Below are positions 16,783 to 27,475 of a DNA stretch of 64,000 bases, piece after piece (the stretch's first letter is position 1; each line of letters begins with the position of its first letter). This DNA comes from Thalassospira lucentensis. Lineage in GTDB: Bacteria > Pseudomonadota > Alphaproteobacteria > Rhodospirillales > Thalassospiraceae. The DNA lies in NCBI RefSeq assembly GCF_011806425.1, contig NZ_JAATOV010000006.1, positions 267,732-331,731 of the forward strand. Reading direction: 5' to 3'. Made by a program: the position numbers and the translations under genes. A model generated the notes under the pieces. That model did no database searches and was not told where the DNA came from. It worked only from the letters and a program-made list of their open reading frames with translations.

Positions 16783-18444
16783 TTGTCAATCAGTTCTGAA
16801 ATTGCAGCAACGGCAGCTTTGTCACGCGATAGTCTTGTTTTTCTGGACCAATCGAGCCTGAAGGTTGTGCACGCCAATGAGGCGGCACAAACCCAGCTTG
16901 AAGATGCCAAGTCGGTGATCCGTGCGGGAACCGAGGTAAAGCAGTTCCTGGCCTTTCTGGCCAAGAAGGGCGAATTTATTAATGGCGACGCTGTCGGCGC
17001 CGTAAGGGATGCCTTGGCAAGTATTTCGGCCGGAAAACAGGCCGAACTTCCTGCGTTTCGTTTGTCTGGTAAAAAGTTTGATTGGCACTGCGCACCCGGA
17101 CCTGCAGATACGGTCGCACTTGTGCTGCGCGACCCCGGCAAAGAACAAGAACTTGCCAGCGCACTTGCTGCAAAAAAGGGCCTTCTTCAGCAGCTGATTG
17201 ATGTCGTTCCATCCCCGATTTACGTCAAAAACCTTGATGGGGTTGTCACGCGTTGTAATCCTGCCTTTGCTGCGTTCCTTGGCAAAGAACTTGGCGATGT
17301 CACTGGTGCAAAATTCGATGACATCGCCCCCGAAAGCCTTGCCAAAACCGTTGGCTCGCACGAAGCACCGCTTTTAAAGAAAGACGGTCAAGTGCATGAT
17401 GAAATCGCCTTTGAACTTGGTGATAAGTACCATGTGGCTGTTTTGACCGCATCAAGCCTTAAGGCGCCAAGTGGGGCCATTGCGGGTGTAATTGGATCGG
17501 TGGTGGATGTCTCATCACTCAAAAAGGCCGAGGCCGAAGTCGCCCAAGCAACCAAGCGCCTGACGACAGTGTTGGCAAGTGCGCCTGTCGGTGTGGCGAT
17601 CTCAAGCCGTGAAAGCGGTGTCTTCCGCTTCTTTAACAAAGCATTTGATTCGCTTCTGAATATCGGCGACGCCAAGGACCCGGCAGATTCGATTTTGCTT
17701 TCCGAACGCTATCGCAAGCAGTCGCTTCAAGACATGGATATGCTTGGCCAGTTGCAGAATGTTGAACTTCGACTGCGCCGCCCGGGCATGTCAGAAGCCC
17801 GCTGGTTAAAAACCTCGCTGGAGCCGGTGACATTTGAAGGCGAAAATGCTGTTCTGTGGTGGACAAGTGACATCACCCGGCAAAAGCACGCCGCGCGCGA
17901 ACTTCAAAATAAAGCCAATAACGATGAACTGACCGGTTTGGCCAACGGTGCGCGGTTCACGCAAAAGCTTGATCAGTGCGAAGTGGTCTTGCGCGGTACT
18001 GATACGCCCGCATCCCTGTTTGTCCTTGATCTGGACGGCTTTAAAAAGCTTAACGACACCAAGGGGCACGCGGCCGGTGACTGGGTGCTAACCGAAACGG
18101 CAAAGCGCCTTAAACGGGCCGCACGCCGGGCTGATGAAATTGCGCGTGTCGCGGGCGATGAATTTACCCTGTTGTTTATCAATAAGGGCAAAGAAGCCGA
18201 AATGACCGAAATGGCAAACAATATTCTGGCTGAAATCAACAAGCCCTTCATCTGGAACGATGAAGATTGCAATATTTCCGCCACCATTGGTTTTTCGGTC
18301 TTTAACGGCGGTCTCAGCGACATGAACGAACAGCTGCGCCGTGCCGATAAAGCCATGCGCAAAGCCAAAAGCGATGGACCAGGGAACTGCTGCCTGTATC
18401 AGCGCGAGTTGGAGCCGGAAATCTATCAGGATGACGGCGAGTAA
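16783..18444 (+). CDS. PAS-PAS-GGDEF diguanylate cyclase
   Basis: A 553-residue soluble protein. A divergent N-terminal sensor region is followed by two PAS domains (about 140-245, with PSPIYVKNLDGVVTRCNPAF; and about 260-370) and a GGDEF domain from about 380. The active-site motif reads AGDEF (residue 457 on), and the inhibitory RxxD site (RRAD) sits five residues before it, so an active, feedback-controlled cyclic-di-GMP synthase is likely. The best start is TTG 16783; no in-frame ATG lies upstream. No membrane span is seen, so it senses a cytoplasmic signal. Confidence 0.85.
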   Translation: MSISSEIAATAALSRDSLVFLDQSSLKVVHANEAAQTQLEDAKSVIRAGTEVKQFLAFLAKKGEFINGDAVGAVRDALASISAGKQAELPAFRLSGKKFDWHCAPGPADTVALVLRDPGKEQELASALAAKKGLLQQLIDVVPSPIYVKNLDGVVTRCNPAFAAFLGKELGDVTGAKFDDIAPESLAKTVGSHEAPLLKKDGQVHDEIAFELGDKYHVAVLTASSLKAPSGAIAGVIGSVVDVSSLKKAEAEVAQATKRLTTVLASAPVGVAISSRESGVFRFFNKAFDSLLNIGDAKDPADSILLSERYRKQSLQDMDMLGQLQNVELRLRRPGMSEARWLKTSLEPVTFEGENAVLWWTSDITRQKHAARELQNKANNDELTGLANGARFTQKLDQCEVVLRGTDTPASLFVLDLDGFKKLNDTKGHAAGDWVLTETAKRLKRAARRADEIARVAGDEFTLLFINKGKEAEMTEMANNILAEINKPFIWNDEDCNISATIGFSVFNGGLSDMNEQLRRADKAMRKAKSDGPGNCCLYQRELEPEIYQDDGE

Positions 18445-18647
18445 GCCCTTCGCACCCTGCGATACATCCAATGTAATTTCGACCAAGCTGATTGATGCTG
18501 GGGCGGCGATCATGTGTGCATCATTGCCCCAAAATCGCGCCTCGCATTACGGGGGAAGCGCGATCAATTCATCGTTGGTCAATGCGTGGACTTTTGGAAA
18601 TTCCAACCCTGTGCTAAACCCGCGCCAGAACATTACGAGGCAGGGCC

Positions 18648-18935
18648 ATGACAGAAGAACAATCAAACAGCCAACGATTTACACCGACCGCATGGACCCC
18701 CGCACGGGTGCAACTGTGGAATGCGCTTGAGGGCGATGACCGCAAAACGTTTGAAGAATGGGTCATGGCTGGCAACAAGGCCGAGATCCCGTCAAAATTC
18801 CAGTCGCGTTACGACGAAATCAAAGACATTGAGCAAAAAAGCAAAGTGCCCGCTTGGCTGATGAAGGCCATGCTAGGGCAGGGCTGGTTGCGCAATAATA
18901 TCGAAACGACTTGGGGCCGGTTCTACAACAAATAA
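18648..18935 (+). CDS. Hypothetical small protein
   Basis: A 95-residue soluble protein with many aromatic and charged residues (TPARVQLWNALEGDDRKTFEEW; VPAWLMKAMLGQGWLRNN). A ribosome site (AGGCAGGG) precedes ATG 18648. I do not recognise the family. It converges with glnA, sharing the long hairpin that follows. Confidence 0.65.
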   Translation: MTEEQSNSQRFTPTAWTPARVQLWNALEGDDRKTFEEWVMAGNKAEIPSKFQSRYDEIKDIEQKSKVPAWLMKAMLGQGWLRNNIETTWGRFYNK

Positions 18936-19015
18936 AAAAAGACCCCTTCCGCGTTCGATACCGTCTTGGAACTTAAGTCAGCTCCTTGACGGTATCTGGG
19001 CGAAAGGGGGCTTAA
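18936..19015 (-). terminator. Long Rho-independent terminator of glnA
   Basis: On the minus strand, GATACCGTC pairs with GACGGTATC, extended by an outer CCCCTTTCGC / GCGGAAGGGG stem, and ends in TCTTTTTTT. It may serve the convergent small gene as well. Confidence 0.75.
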
Positions 19016-19061
19016 AATCTAACGCTTATCTCAGGTATTCCCTAAGAAGCAACGCTTTGCG

Positions 19062-20471
19062 TTACGCGCTGTAGTACATGTCGAATTCGACCGGGTGCGG
19101 TGACTGTTCGAAGCGAATGACTTCTTCCATTTTCAGATCAATGTAAGCATTGATCAGATCGTCGGTCATCACGTCGCCTTTTTTCAGGAACTCGCGGTCT
19201 GCATCGAGGCTGGTAAGCGCTTCACGCAGCGAACCACAAACGGTCGGAACGTCTTTGAGCTCTTCCGGCGGAAGGTCATAGAGGTTTTTGTCCATGGCAT
19301 CGCCCGGGTGGATCTTGTTCTCGATACCGTCAAGGCCAGCCATCAGCATTGCGGTGAATGCGAGATACGGGTTGGCCATGGCATCCGGGAAGCGGATCTC
19401 GACACGTTTGCCTTTTGGCGAAGCGGTGTACGGGATACGGCAAGATGCGGAACGGTTACGTGCCGAGTATGCCAGAAGAACTGGTGCTTCAAAGCCCGGG
19501 ACCAGACGCTTGTAAGAGTTGGTCGTCGGGTTGGTGAAGGCGTTCAGTGCTTTGGCGTGCTTAATGATACCGCCGATGTAGTAAAGGGCAGTGTCAGAAA
19601 GATCGGCATAGCCATTACCAGCAAACAGCGGTTTGCCTTCGTTCCAGATCGACTGGTGCACGTGCATACCAGAACCGTTGTCACCAAATACCGGTTTCGG
19701 CATGAAGGTGGCGGTTTTGCCATACTGGTGTGCAACCATCTGGATGCAATATTTGTAGATCTGGATCGCGTCGGCATGGTCGATCAGGGTGCCAAATGCG
19801 ATACCCAGTTCGTGCTGCGACGGTGCAACTTCGTGGTGGTGCTTTTCGCAACGCACGCCCATTTCGTTGATGTAGTTGACCATTTCGGCACGAATGTCGT
19901 TTGCCGAGTCAACTGGCGGTACTGGGAAGTAACCACCCTTCGGTCCCGGACGGTGGCCGCGGTTGCCGCCTTCGAATTCGGTGCCGGTGTTGTACGGACC
20001 TTCTTCGGAATCAAGCGCGTAGGCCATGCTTTCCTGGCTGGTGCTCCAACGAACATCATCAAACAGGAAGAATTCTGGCTCTGCACCAAAGAATGCGGTG
20101 TCACCGATGCCTGCAGACTGCATGTAAGCAAGTGCGCGTTTCGCGGTCGAACGCGGGCAACGCTCGTAACCCTGGCCGGTGGCCGGTTCGATAACGTCGC
20201 AGAACAGGATCAAGCAAGGCTGTGCGGTGAACGGATCAACAACAGCCGATGCCGGGTCCGGCATCAGGATCATGTCGGATTCGTTGATGTCTTTCCAACC
20301 GGCGATCGACGAACCGTCGAACATGATGCCGTCAACAAAGACGTCTTCGTCGATCGTGCAGATATCCTGCGCAGTATGCTGCCATTTACCTTTGGAATCG
20401 GTAAAGCGCAGATCGACAAACTGGATGCCTTTTTCTTTGATCAGATTAAGTACAGAAGCAGCGTCAGACAT
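19062..20471 (-). CDS. glnA: Glutamine synthetase type I
   Basis: A 469-residue enzyme that makes glutamine from glutamate, ammonia and ATP. It has [17 protein letters not shown] near the N-terminus, the ATP-binding motif [16 protein letters not shown], the [17 protein letters not shown] block and the adenylylation loop [10 protein letters not shown], whose Tyr is the site used by GlnE. Length is normal for GSI-beta. It lies 63 bp after glnB on the same strand, so the two are probably co-transcribed, as in Azospirillum and relatives. Confidence 0.98.
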   Translation of the reverse strand: MSDAASVLNLIKEKGIQFVDLRFTDSKGKWQHTAQDICTIDEDVFVDGIMFDGSSIAGWKDINESDMILMPDPASAVVDPFTAQPCLILFCDVIEPATGQGYERCPRSTAKRALAYMQSAGIGDTAFFGAEPEFFLFDDVRWSTSQESMAYALDSEEGPYNTGTEFEGGNRGHRPGPKGGYFPVPPVDSANDIRAEMVNYINEMGVRCEKHHHEVAPSQHELGIAFGTLIDHADAIQIYKYCIQMVAHQYGKTATFMPKPVFGDNGSGMHVHQSIWNEGKPLFAGNGYADLSDTALYYIGGIIKHAKALNAFTNPTTNSYKRLVPGFEAPVLLAYSARNRSASCRIPYTASPKGKRVEIRFPDAMANPYLAFTAMLMAGLDGIENKIHPGDAMDKNLYDLPPEELKDVPTVCGSLREALTSLDADREFLKKGDVMTDDLINAYIDLKMEEVIRFEQSPHPVEFDMYYSA

Positions 20472-20534
20472 GATGCAACCCTTTAAAACTCAAAATTAGT
20501 TACCGTCTGGTGTTCAATAAAAGACAATGACCGA

Positions 20535-21437
<903 letters not shown>

Positions 21438-22610
21438 ATGACCGAATTTGTCGGTAATCCTCTTTTTGCTTCGGGCGGCATCACGATTTTTGAAGTGATG
21501 AACGAACTGGCCCAAAAACATCAGGCCATCAATCTGGGGCAGGGCGCACCGGATACCGATGGTCCGGCCGATATCCGCGAAGTCGCGGCCAAGGCAACCA
21601 TGGAGCTGTCCAACCAGTATCCGCCACTTGCCGGCGTGCCAGAATTGCTTACTGCCGTGGCCGACCATAATAAGCGTTTCTATGGTATCGATGTTGATCC
21701 CAAAACCGAAGTCCTTGTTGCCGTTGGCGCGACCGAGGGATTGGCGGATGTGATTTTGGGCCTTGTTGCGCCGGGCGACGAAGTCATCCTGATTGAGCCG
21801 CTTTATGACAGCTACCTTCCAATTGTGAAGCTGGCCGGTGGGATTCCCAAGCTGGTGCGCGTAACCCCGCCGCACTGGGATTTGCCGCGCGAAGAATTGG
21901 CTGCGGCGTTTTCTGAAAAGACCAAGCTGATCTTGGTGAATTCGCCGCAGAACCCATGTTCAAAAGTTTACGGCGACGAAGAACTGCAATTCATCGCGGA
22001 TCTTTGCATCAAGCATGATGTGATTGCCCTGTGTGATGAGGTCTATGAGCACCTTGTCTTTGACGGGCGCAAGCATAAGCCTCTGATGACCTTCCCGGGC
22101 ATGCATGAGCGTACCGTGCGCATTGGATCAGCGGGTAAAACCTTTTCGCTGACGGGCTGGAAAATCGGCTATGTCACCGCCTGTGCGCGCTTGATGGAGC
22201 CGATTAAAAAAGCCCATCAGTTCCTTGTCTTTACCGTGCCGCCGGCATTGCAGCACGGGGTGGCCTTTGGCCTGAACAAGGAAGATGCCTATTTCGAAAA
22301 CTTCACCGCCGAAATGCAGGCCAAACGCGATTATCTGATGAAGGGTCTTAAGGAGGTCGGGTTTGATGTTCTCGATTCCCAAGGCACTTATTTCATCAGC
22401 TGCGATTTCCGCCCGCTTGGCTATGATTGTGACGATGTCGAGTTTTGCCAGATCATGATCAAAGAAGCCGGTGTGGTTGCGATCCCAGTTTCCGCCTTCT
22501 ATCAGGGCGAAGACGGCGGTGTGCGCCATTTCGTTCGCTTCTGCTTCTGTAAGGAAGAGGCCAAAATGGCCGAAGCCATTGAACGCATGAAAAAGGCGTT
22601 TGCGAAATAA
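21438..22610 (+). CDS. PLP-dependent class I/II aminotransferase (KAT/YbdL-like)
   Basis: A 390-residue fold-type I aminotransferase. The Schiff-base lysine lies in SAGKTFSLTGWKIGY, the Asp/Tyr pair in LCDEVYEHL, and the Asn in LVNSPQNPCSKVY. The N-terminus (GITIFEVMNELAQKHQAINLGQGAPD) resembles kynurenine/glutamine transaminase K and methionine aminotransferase YbdL. It likely transaminates methionine, glutamine or aromatic amino acids. It is followed by a strong terminator. Confidence 0.88.
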   Translation: MTEFVGNPLFASGGITIFEVMNELAQKHQAINLGQGAPDTDGPADIREVAAKATMELSNQYPPLAGVPELLTAVADHNKRFYGIDVDPKTEVLVAVGATEGLADVILGLVAPGDEVILIEPLYDSYLPIVKLAGGIPKLVRVTPPHWDLPREELAAAFSEKTKLILVNSPQNPCSKVYGDEELQFIADLCIKHDVIALCDEVYEHLVFDGRKHKPLMTFPGMHERTVRIGSAGKTFSLTGWKIGYVTACARLMEPIKKAHQFLVFTVPPALQHGVAFGLNKEDAYFENFTAEMQAKRDYLMKGLKEVGFDVLDSQGTYFISCDFRPLGYDCDDVEFCQIMIKEAGVVAIPVSAFYQGEDGGVRHFVRFCFCKEEAKMAEAIERMKKAFAK

Positions 22611-22641
22611 CGATATCGTTACGCAAGACGTCTTAAATGAC

Positions 22642-22680
22642 AAAAGCCGCAAAGCATGAGCTTTGCGGCTTTTTTGTTTT
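22642..22680 (+). terminator. Rho-independent terminator after the aminotransferase
   Basis: AAAAGCCGCAAAG, loop CATGA, then CTTTGCGGCTTTTTTG: a near-perfect stem with a T run. It can also serve the convergent oxidoreductase gene. Confidence 0.85.
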
Positions 22681-22703
22681 CGGCGCTATGGAAATTTAGC
22701 CGA

Positions 22704-23705
22704 TCAATGATTGACCATTTCCCAGCTGCCGGTTTTCGAGGACCGGGCAAGCGCATCCAAAATCTGCATATTGGAAATCGCGTCTTCAATCGGATAATCA
22801 ACCGGGCTTTCGCCCTTAAAGATCGCGGTCGCAGACTCCCCTTGCAGGGTATAGTGATTGCAGACCGGGAATTTGATTTCGCGCGCATCGTCAAAGCCGG
22901 GCTGCTTTTGTCCTGCGACGCGAATAATGGCCGGGTTTTCGGGAATGGGGTTAAACGGCATCAGGATTTCAATGCGTCCTTCTGTACCCAAAATATGCAC
23001 CCGCTGCACTGCTGCTGACTGTGTGCCGCAGACAAAGCTTGCCTGAAGGCCTGATCCAAAATCAAGCATGCCCGATACAAGACGATCTGTGCCAAATTTT
23101 GGGTCTTTATCCATCAGCGATACGACGCGCACCGGCTCCTTGCCGGTAACATAACGCGGGCCGACAACGCAGTAACAGCCAATATCAAGCAACCCGCCGC
23201 CGCCGATATCCTTCTTGTTGCGGACATCGTTTGGATCGGTGTTGAAATAGGTAAAGATGCTTTGCACCGTGGTCAAATCACCGATCTGACCGCTTTCAAT
23301 GATTTTGCGTGCCTCATTCCATTGCGGATGGTGGCGGATCATGAAGGCTTCAAGCACTTGCTTGCCGCTTTTATCCCGCGCTTCAATCAGGCGTTTGGCA
23401 TCATTGGTGTCCAGTCCAATTGGCTTTTCGCACAAGACATGCTTGCCAGCTTCAAGCGCCTTGATGGTCCATTCGACATGCAAATGGTTGGGCAGCGGAT
23501 TATAGACCGCCTCGATCGAAGGGTCGGCCAGAAGGTCCTCATACGCACCATATGCGCGCGGAATACGAAGATTCTCGGCGACCTCGCGGGTTTTACCAAG
23601 ATCGCGGCCCGCAATCGCCAAAACTTCAAGCTGATCGCTTTCCTGCATGGCCGGAATAACCTTTTCCGTGCCGATCTTGGCGGTGCTGATAATGCCCCAC
23701 TTCAT
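22704..23705 (-). CDS. Gfo/Idh/MocA family oxidoreductase
   Basis: A 333-residue NAD(P)-dependent sugar or cyclitol dehydrogenase-like protein. The N-terminal Rossmann segment is MKWGIISTAKIGTEKVIPAM, the family signature is EAGKHVLCEKPIGL with the catalytic-type Lys in EKP, and the C-terminal half is the beta-sheet substrate domain. A GGAG site lies 7 bases before ATG. The substrate is unknown. Confidence 0.88.
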   Translation of the reverse strand: MKWGIISTAKIGTEKVIPAMQESDQLEVLAIAGRDLGKTREVAENLRIPRAYGAYEDLLADPSIEAVYNPLPNHLHVEWTIKALEAGKHVLCEKPIGLDTNDAKRLIEARDKSGKQVLEAFMIRHHPQWNEARKIIESGQIGDLTTVQSIFTYFNTDPNDVRNKKDIGGGGLLDIGCYCVVGPRYVTGKEPVRVVSLMDKDPKFGTDRLVSGMLDFGSGLQASFVCGTQSAAVQRVHILGTEGRIEILMPFNPIPENPAIIRVAGQKQPGFDDAREIKFPVCNHYTLQGESATAIFKGESPVDYPIEDAISNMQILDALARSSKTGSWEMVNH

Positions 23706-24021
23706 TCCGATACTCCGTCTGTTTTTTCTCGTTCGTGGCCCGCACGGTTACGCACAGGCAATCCAGACAATATAGCACAATGTCGGGCCTTAAAATGTCG
23801 GCTCGTGGTCCGGCCCGAACCATAAGTGCTTCATCTGGATATGATATTGAGGTGCATTAATTAAGGCATATGACGCGACATGCAAGATGTTCAGACGGGT
23901 AGGTTGGGGGATTTGTGAGGCAAATCAATCCTGATTTACCTGAGCAAAGACTGCGACCCCGCAAAAATCGGGGCTTTGCGCTTTATCTAAGAAATTGCAG
24001 CAAAAAAGTGAAAATATGCGC
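23706..24021. other. Intergenic region before tRNA-His
   Basis: No credible gene. A CCCCG/CGGGG hairpin lies near 23958-23975; otherwise it holds the promoter sides of the oxidoreductase and tRNA-His genes. Confidence 0.4.
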
Positions 24022-24050
24022 TTGACGTAACAGGCCTCGGGCCATATAAA
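24022..24050 (+). promoter_or_regulatory. Strong sigma70 promoter of tRNA-His
   Basis: TTGACG (24022-24027), 17-base spacer, TATAAA (24045-24050), with transcription expected just before the tRNA. Confidence 0.7.
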
Positions 24051-24064
24051 CCGCGCCACACGAT

Positions 24065-24142
24065 GGCGGGTGTAGCTCAGGTGGTTAGAGCACCAGTTTG
24101 TGGCACTGGGGGCCGTGGGTTCAAGTCCCATCACTCGCCCCA
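24065..24142 (+). tRNA. tRNA-His (anticodon GTG)
   Basis: Full cloverleaf: G at position -1, acceptor GCGGGTG paired with CACTCGC, D stem GCTC/GAGC, anticodon loop with GTG, T arm GTGGGTTCAAGTCCCAT, discriminator C and an encoded CCA. The extra 5' G paired with C73 is the histidine identity mark. Confidence 0.95.
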
Positions 24143-24150
24143 TTGTGAAA

Positions 24151-24180
24151 AGGTCAGGCAGAAATGCCTGGCCTTTTTCG
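24151..24180 (+). terminator. Rho-independent terminator of tRNA-His
   Basis: AGGTCAGGCA, loop GAAA, TGCCTGGCCT and TTTTT. A diverged copy of this terminator plus the tRNA 3' end occurs again near 25467-25530. Confidence 0.85.
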
Positions 24181-24383
24181 TTTCTGGTCTCAAAACACTG
24201 CGACAAGATCTTGTTCGGCTTGTTCGGTTTTGGGTGATGTCACATTGTTGACTAAATAATTCCAAATAATAGATTTTTCTTCCGGGCCGATTGACTGGAA
24301 AGTGGTGCGGTGTCGCCCGTGGTCATATGGACTGCGCATAGTATGGATACGCACATCATCCCTACCTCCAAGGAGAGATGGAT

Positions 24384-25394
24384 ATGCCCAGCGAAAGACC
24401 AAACCCGATACTAACCCGTCGTGCCTTTTCGGCGACCCTCCTGGGGGCGATGGTTGTTCCCTTTGCCGCCAAAGCCTTCGCACAGGCGCCGTCCGACATT
24501 CGTTCGCGAATTGCTAACATGTCCCAGCTTCATGCAATTCTGGTACAGCGCGGTGATGAGGTCATCGTCGCCGAAGCACCCCGAGGGCGCGGCTTGGATC
24601 GGGGTGCGAATATCAAGTCCTGCTCAAAAAGCATCGTCGGTCTGCTGACGGGCAGCGCGATCGCGGCGGGGGCGATCCCGTCTGTCGATGCCACCATCGG
24701 CGAAATCGCGCCGTCTCTCATTCCGTCGGACGCAACACCCGGTGTGGAAAACCTGACGATTGAAGATTTGTTGACGCTCAGGGCCGGGCTAGAGAGTACA
24801 TCAGGGCGAAACTACGGCGCTTGGGTCGCGTCCGACAACTGGGTGGCCTCTGCGCTGCGCCGCCCCATGGTCGCAACCCCAGGCGGGCGTATGATCTATT
24901 CCACCGGTACCACGCATATCCTTGGCGCTGTGCTTACGGTTGCGACAGGAAAAAGTCTGCTCGCGCAGGCGCGCGATGTCCTTGGTCAGCCGCTCGGTAT
25001 TGAAATTCCAGCTTGGACACAAGATCCACAGGGCTACTATTTTGGCGGTAACCAGATGGCGCTGACACCGCGCGGAATGTTGCGCATCGCGACCATTATG
25101 CGGGATCAAGGCCGCTTCAATGGCGACCAGATAATTCCGGCCGACTGGATCGACCAATCAACCCAAGCCCATACCCGATCACCTTATTCGGGGCTTGATT
25201 ATGGCTATGGCTGGTTCCTGACGCGAAGCGGCTTCATTATCGCACGCGGCTATGGCGGCCAGGTCATCGCAGCAAACCCAGAACAGGATCTGGCGGTGGC
25301 CATTACCTCTGATCCGACATCGCCGGCACGATCCGGCGGATATTTTGGGGATCTGATGGATCTGCTTGAGGGGCCAGTGCTTTCACTGGCCTGA
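24384..25394 (+). CDS. Tat-exported serine hydrolase (beta-lactamase-like, class C / esterase fold)
   Basis: A 336-residue protein with a twin-arginine leader (LTRRAFSATLLGAMVVPFAA, likely cut after AFA). The S-x-x-K active site of penicillin-binding-like hydrolases is S79-C-S-K82, and a YST tripeptide in MIYSTGTTH takes the place of the usual Y-x-N. The Tyr is kept, so it is probably an active esterase, peptidase or transglycosidase rather than a beta-lactamase. ATG 24384 was chosen since AGGAGAG lies 7-8 bases upstream; ATG 24378 is too close to it. It sits alone between tRNA-His and the degraded tRNA-His copy, so it may be acquired cargo. Confidence 0.82.
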   Translation: MPSERPNPILTRRAFSATLLGAMVVPFAAKAFAQAPSDIRSRIANMSQLHAILVQRGDEVIVAEAPRGRGLDRGANIKSCSKSIVGLLTGSAIAAGAIPSVDATIGEIAPSLIPSDATPGVENLTIEDLLTLRAGLESTSGRNYGAWVASDNWVASALRRPMVATPGGRMIYSTGTTHILGAVLTVATGKSLLAQARDVLGQPLGIEIPAWTQDPQGYYFGGNQMALTPRGMLRIATIMRDQGRFNGDQIIPADWIDQSTQAHTRSPYSGLDYGYGWFLTRSGFIIARGYGGQVIAANPEQDLAVAITSDPTSPARSGGYFGDLMDLLEGPVLSLA

Positions 25395-25466
25395 AAGAAG
25401 CGCCAGTGCGCATGTGAAACGGGTGATGGGCAGTATGAAGTAGGAGATTGTACCTGTCACCTTTTG

Positions 25467-25530
25467 TCATCGCTTGCTCCATTTGCGAAAAGGTCAAACA
25501 GAAATGCCCGACTTTTTCGCGTTTAATCTC
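25467..25530 (+). repeat. Degraded duplicate of the tRNA-His 3' end and terminator
   Basis: CATCGCTTGCTCCATT here matches the last bases of tRNA-His (CATCACTCGCCCCATT) with three changes, and the following GAAAAGGTCA...CAGAAATGCC...CTTTTTCG matches the tRNA terminator region. Upstream of the T stem the match stops. This is the pattern left by integration at a tRNA gene, here well decayed. It lies about 1.3 kb after the intact tRNA. Confidence 0.7.
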
Positions 25531-25596
25531 CTTGTATTTGAATGAGCACTATTGAATGTTCTTTGATGGAGTCCTCATCAATGGAGTGTTCGCGGA

Positions 25597-26235
25597 ATGG
25601 ATTTCATCGAGTTGTTTAATTCATTTGATCTCAGTAGTTCAAATGGATCGTTCTTTTTTAGTGCATTGGTTGCAGTGAGCTACGGGTTGGCTGTCAGTGC
25701 TTTCGCGAAACGCTTAAAAGGTTTGAAGGCTAAGCGCGAGAATGCGTTCATGGAAGCGTTGAGGAACTCTTTGGAGTTTGATGAACTTCCCAGCTTTTCG
25801 AATGTAGAGAATATGTATTTGGCAGCTACTGGTGCGGCAAGTGGAGAGTTAGTTAATAAGTCGCGTCTAGCAACTCATCTGCGTAAGATGATTCTGGAGC
25901 TTTATGCGAAGAAGCGATGGACTGATGGGGAAGTTAGTCGAGGCAGTTTCGCGCGCAAAATTGAATTATTAAGTGGGTTTATTGCGATTGCTGAAACGGC
26001 AGCTCCCTACGGAGATTTGCCCGATTTGGAGCGAAGTCTAGTACAGGATGCTGAGGCGTTTCTTGTAGGCGCTGACTACGATGGAGTTCGCAAGAAGCTT
26101 GGGGAGTTATCTCAAGCTATATTGGTGCGCGAGGATGGTTTTCAGAAGCTTCAAAAATTAAATCGTTGGACGACAGGCTTATCTATTCTCGGGTTTGTAT
26201 CTACCGTTGTGTTTGGTCTACTATCCGTGATTTGA
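25597..26235 (+). CDS. Membrane protein of unknown function, atypical composition
   Basis: A 212-residue protein with one hydrophobic helix near the N-terminus (about 18-36) and one at the very C-terminus (about 190-211); the centre is soluble and helical. No catalytic motif is evident. Codon use is visibly more AT-rich than the neighbours (many TTA, AGT, GTA codons), which suggests transfer. It lies just past the degraded tRNA-His copy and before pyrC. With both ends in the membrane the central domain would face one side, perhaps the cytoplasm. I do not recognise a family. ATG 25597 follows a weak ribosome site. Confidence 0.65.
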   Translation: MDFIELFNSFDLSSSNGSFFFSALVAVSYGLAVSAFAKRLKGLKAKRENAFMEALRNSLEFDELPSFSNVENMYLAATGAASGELVNKSRLATHLRKMILELYAKKRWTDGEVSRGSFARKIELLSGFIAIAETAAPYGDLPDLERSLVQDAEAFLVGADYDGVRKKLGELSQAILVREDGFQKLQKLNRWTTGLSILGFVSTVVFGLLSVI

Positions 26236-26395
26236 GACAGGTTATCAGATCATGACGCATGCTATTATCCTGTCTAGGTTGGCGAGCAGGTGGGGCTTTG
26301 TGCTGAATGCCTTTTGTTTCACATTTCTGCGCCAATCTGCTAGGTAACGCTCCATATTTCCCAAACGGGTTCATTGCTTGCCAGGAGATCGCCCC

Positions 26396-27439
26396 ATGTC
26401 GACCAATCGCATCACCCTTCGCCGTCCAGATGACTGGCATTTGCATTTACGTGATGGCGATATGCTTAAAGCGGTGATTGGCGAGACATCAGAGCATTTT
26501 GCCCGTGCGATCATTATGCCCAATTTGGTGCCGCCGGTGGTCAAGACGGCAGATGCCGTGGCCTATCGTGACCGGATTACAGCCGCCATCCCGTCTGGGC
26601 ATGATTTCACCCCCTTGATGACGCTGTATTTGACAGAGGGGACCAACCCCGATGACGTCGAAGAAGGATATAAGTCCGGCGTGATCAAGGCGCTTAAGCT
26701 TTACCCGGCCGGGGCGACCACCAATTCCGACAGCGGTGTGCGCGATTTTGATAAGGCGATGCCTGTCCTTGAGCGGATGGCCGAGCTTGGCATTCCGATG
26801 TGTGTGCATGGTGAAGTCACCGATCCCGAGATCGACATCTTTGACCGTGAAGCGGTGTTTATCGACCGGGTTCTGGATCCGTTGCGCAAGCGTTTGCCAG
26901 AACTGCGCGTGATCATGGAACACATCACGACCGAAGACGGTGTCGAATATGCCAAAGCCAATGACAAGAATTTGGCGGCGACAATCACCACCCATCACCT
27001 GATCATTAACCGAAATGCCATGCTTGTTGGTGGCATTCATCCGCATATGTACTGCCTGCCGGTGGCCAAGCGCGAAAAGCATCGTCTGGCGCTGCGTGCC
27101 GCGGCAACCTCGGGCGATAGCCGTTTCTTCCTCGGGACTGATTCAGCGCCGCATACTGATGCGCGCAAAATAAGCCCGTGCGGCTGTGCCGGTATCTTTA
27201 CCGCCAATAATACAGTGCAGCTTTTGGCGCACGTGTTTGAACAGGAAGACGCGCTTGATAAGCTTGAAGGCTTCGCGTCGCTCAATGGTCCGCAGTTTTA
27301 TGGGCTGCCGGTTAATGCCGATCAGATCACCTTGGAAAAACGTGAAGAGCCAGCGAAGTTTGCCGCCAAGATCGAAACCGGCGATGGCCCGGTCACGGTC
27401 TTTGACCCGGGCTTTGAGGTGTTCTGGCATTACGCTTGA
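26396..27439 (+). CDS. pyrC: Dihydroorotase (type II)
   Basis: A 347-residue enzyme that closes carbamoyl-aspartate to dihydroorotate in pyrimidine synthesis. Zinc ligands are seen in [10 protein letters not shown] (HxH), the carboxylated lysine in [13 protein letters not shown], later histidines in CVHGEVT and MEHITT, and the catalytic Asp in LGTDSAPH. Length equals E. coli PyrC. ATG 26396 has AGGAGA about 9 bases upstream; the earlier in-frame start at 26378 lacks one. Confidence 0.96.
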   Translation: MSTNRITLRRPDDWHLHLRDGDMLKAVIGETSEHFARAIIMPNLVPPVVKTADAVAYRDRITAAIPSGHDFTPLMTLYLTEGTNPDDVEEGYKSGVIKALKLYPAGATTNSDSGVRDFDKAMPVLERMAELGIPMCVHGEVTDPEIDIFDREAVFIDRVLDPLRKRLPELRVIMEHITTEDGVEYAKANDKNLAATITTHHLIINRNAMLVGGIHPHMYCLPVAKREKHRLALRAAATSGDSRFFLGTDSAPHTDARKISPCGCAGIFTANNTVQLLAHVFEQEDALDKLEGFASLNGPQFYGLPVNADQITLEKREEPAKFAAKIETGDGPVTVFDPGFEVFWHYA

Positions 27440-27475
27440 TCCACGGATCCAGAACAGTCTTAGATAAAGCAGACA

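Noticed and set aside
19308..20486. 392-codon open frame opposite glnA
   Set aside because: It is the antisense shadow of a highly conserved gene with strong codon bias; its product has no recognisable domain and is rich in Arg, Val and Cys.
24384..25394. Antibiotic-resistance beta-lactamase
   Set aside because: The S-x-x-K motif and fold are shared with many esterases and peptidases; the Y-x-N motif is YST and no resistance context is present.
26236..26270. AGACAGG/CCTGTCT inverted repeat as a terminator after the islet gene
   Set aside because: The arms are only 7 bp, widely spaced and not followed by a T run; kept neither as terminator nor operator.
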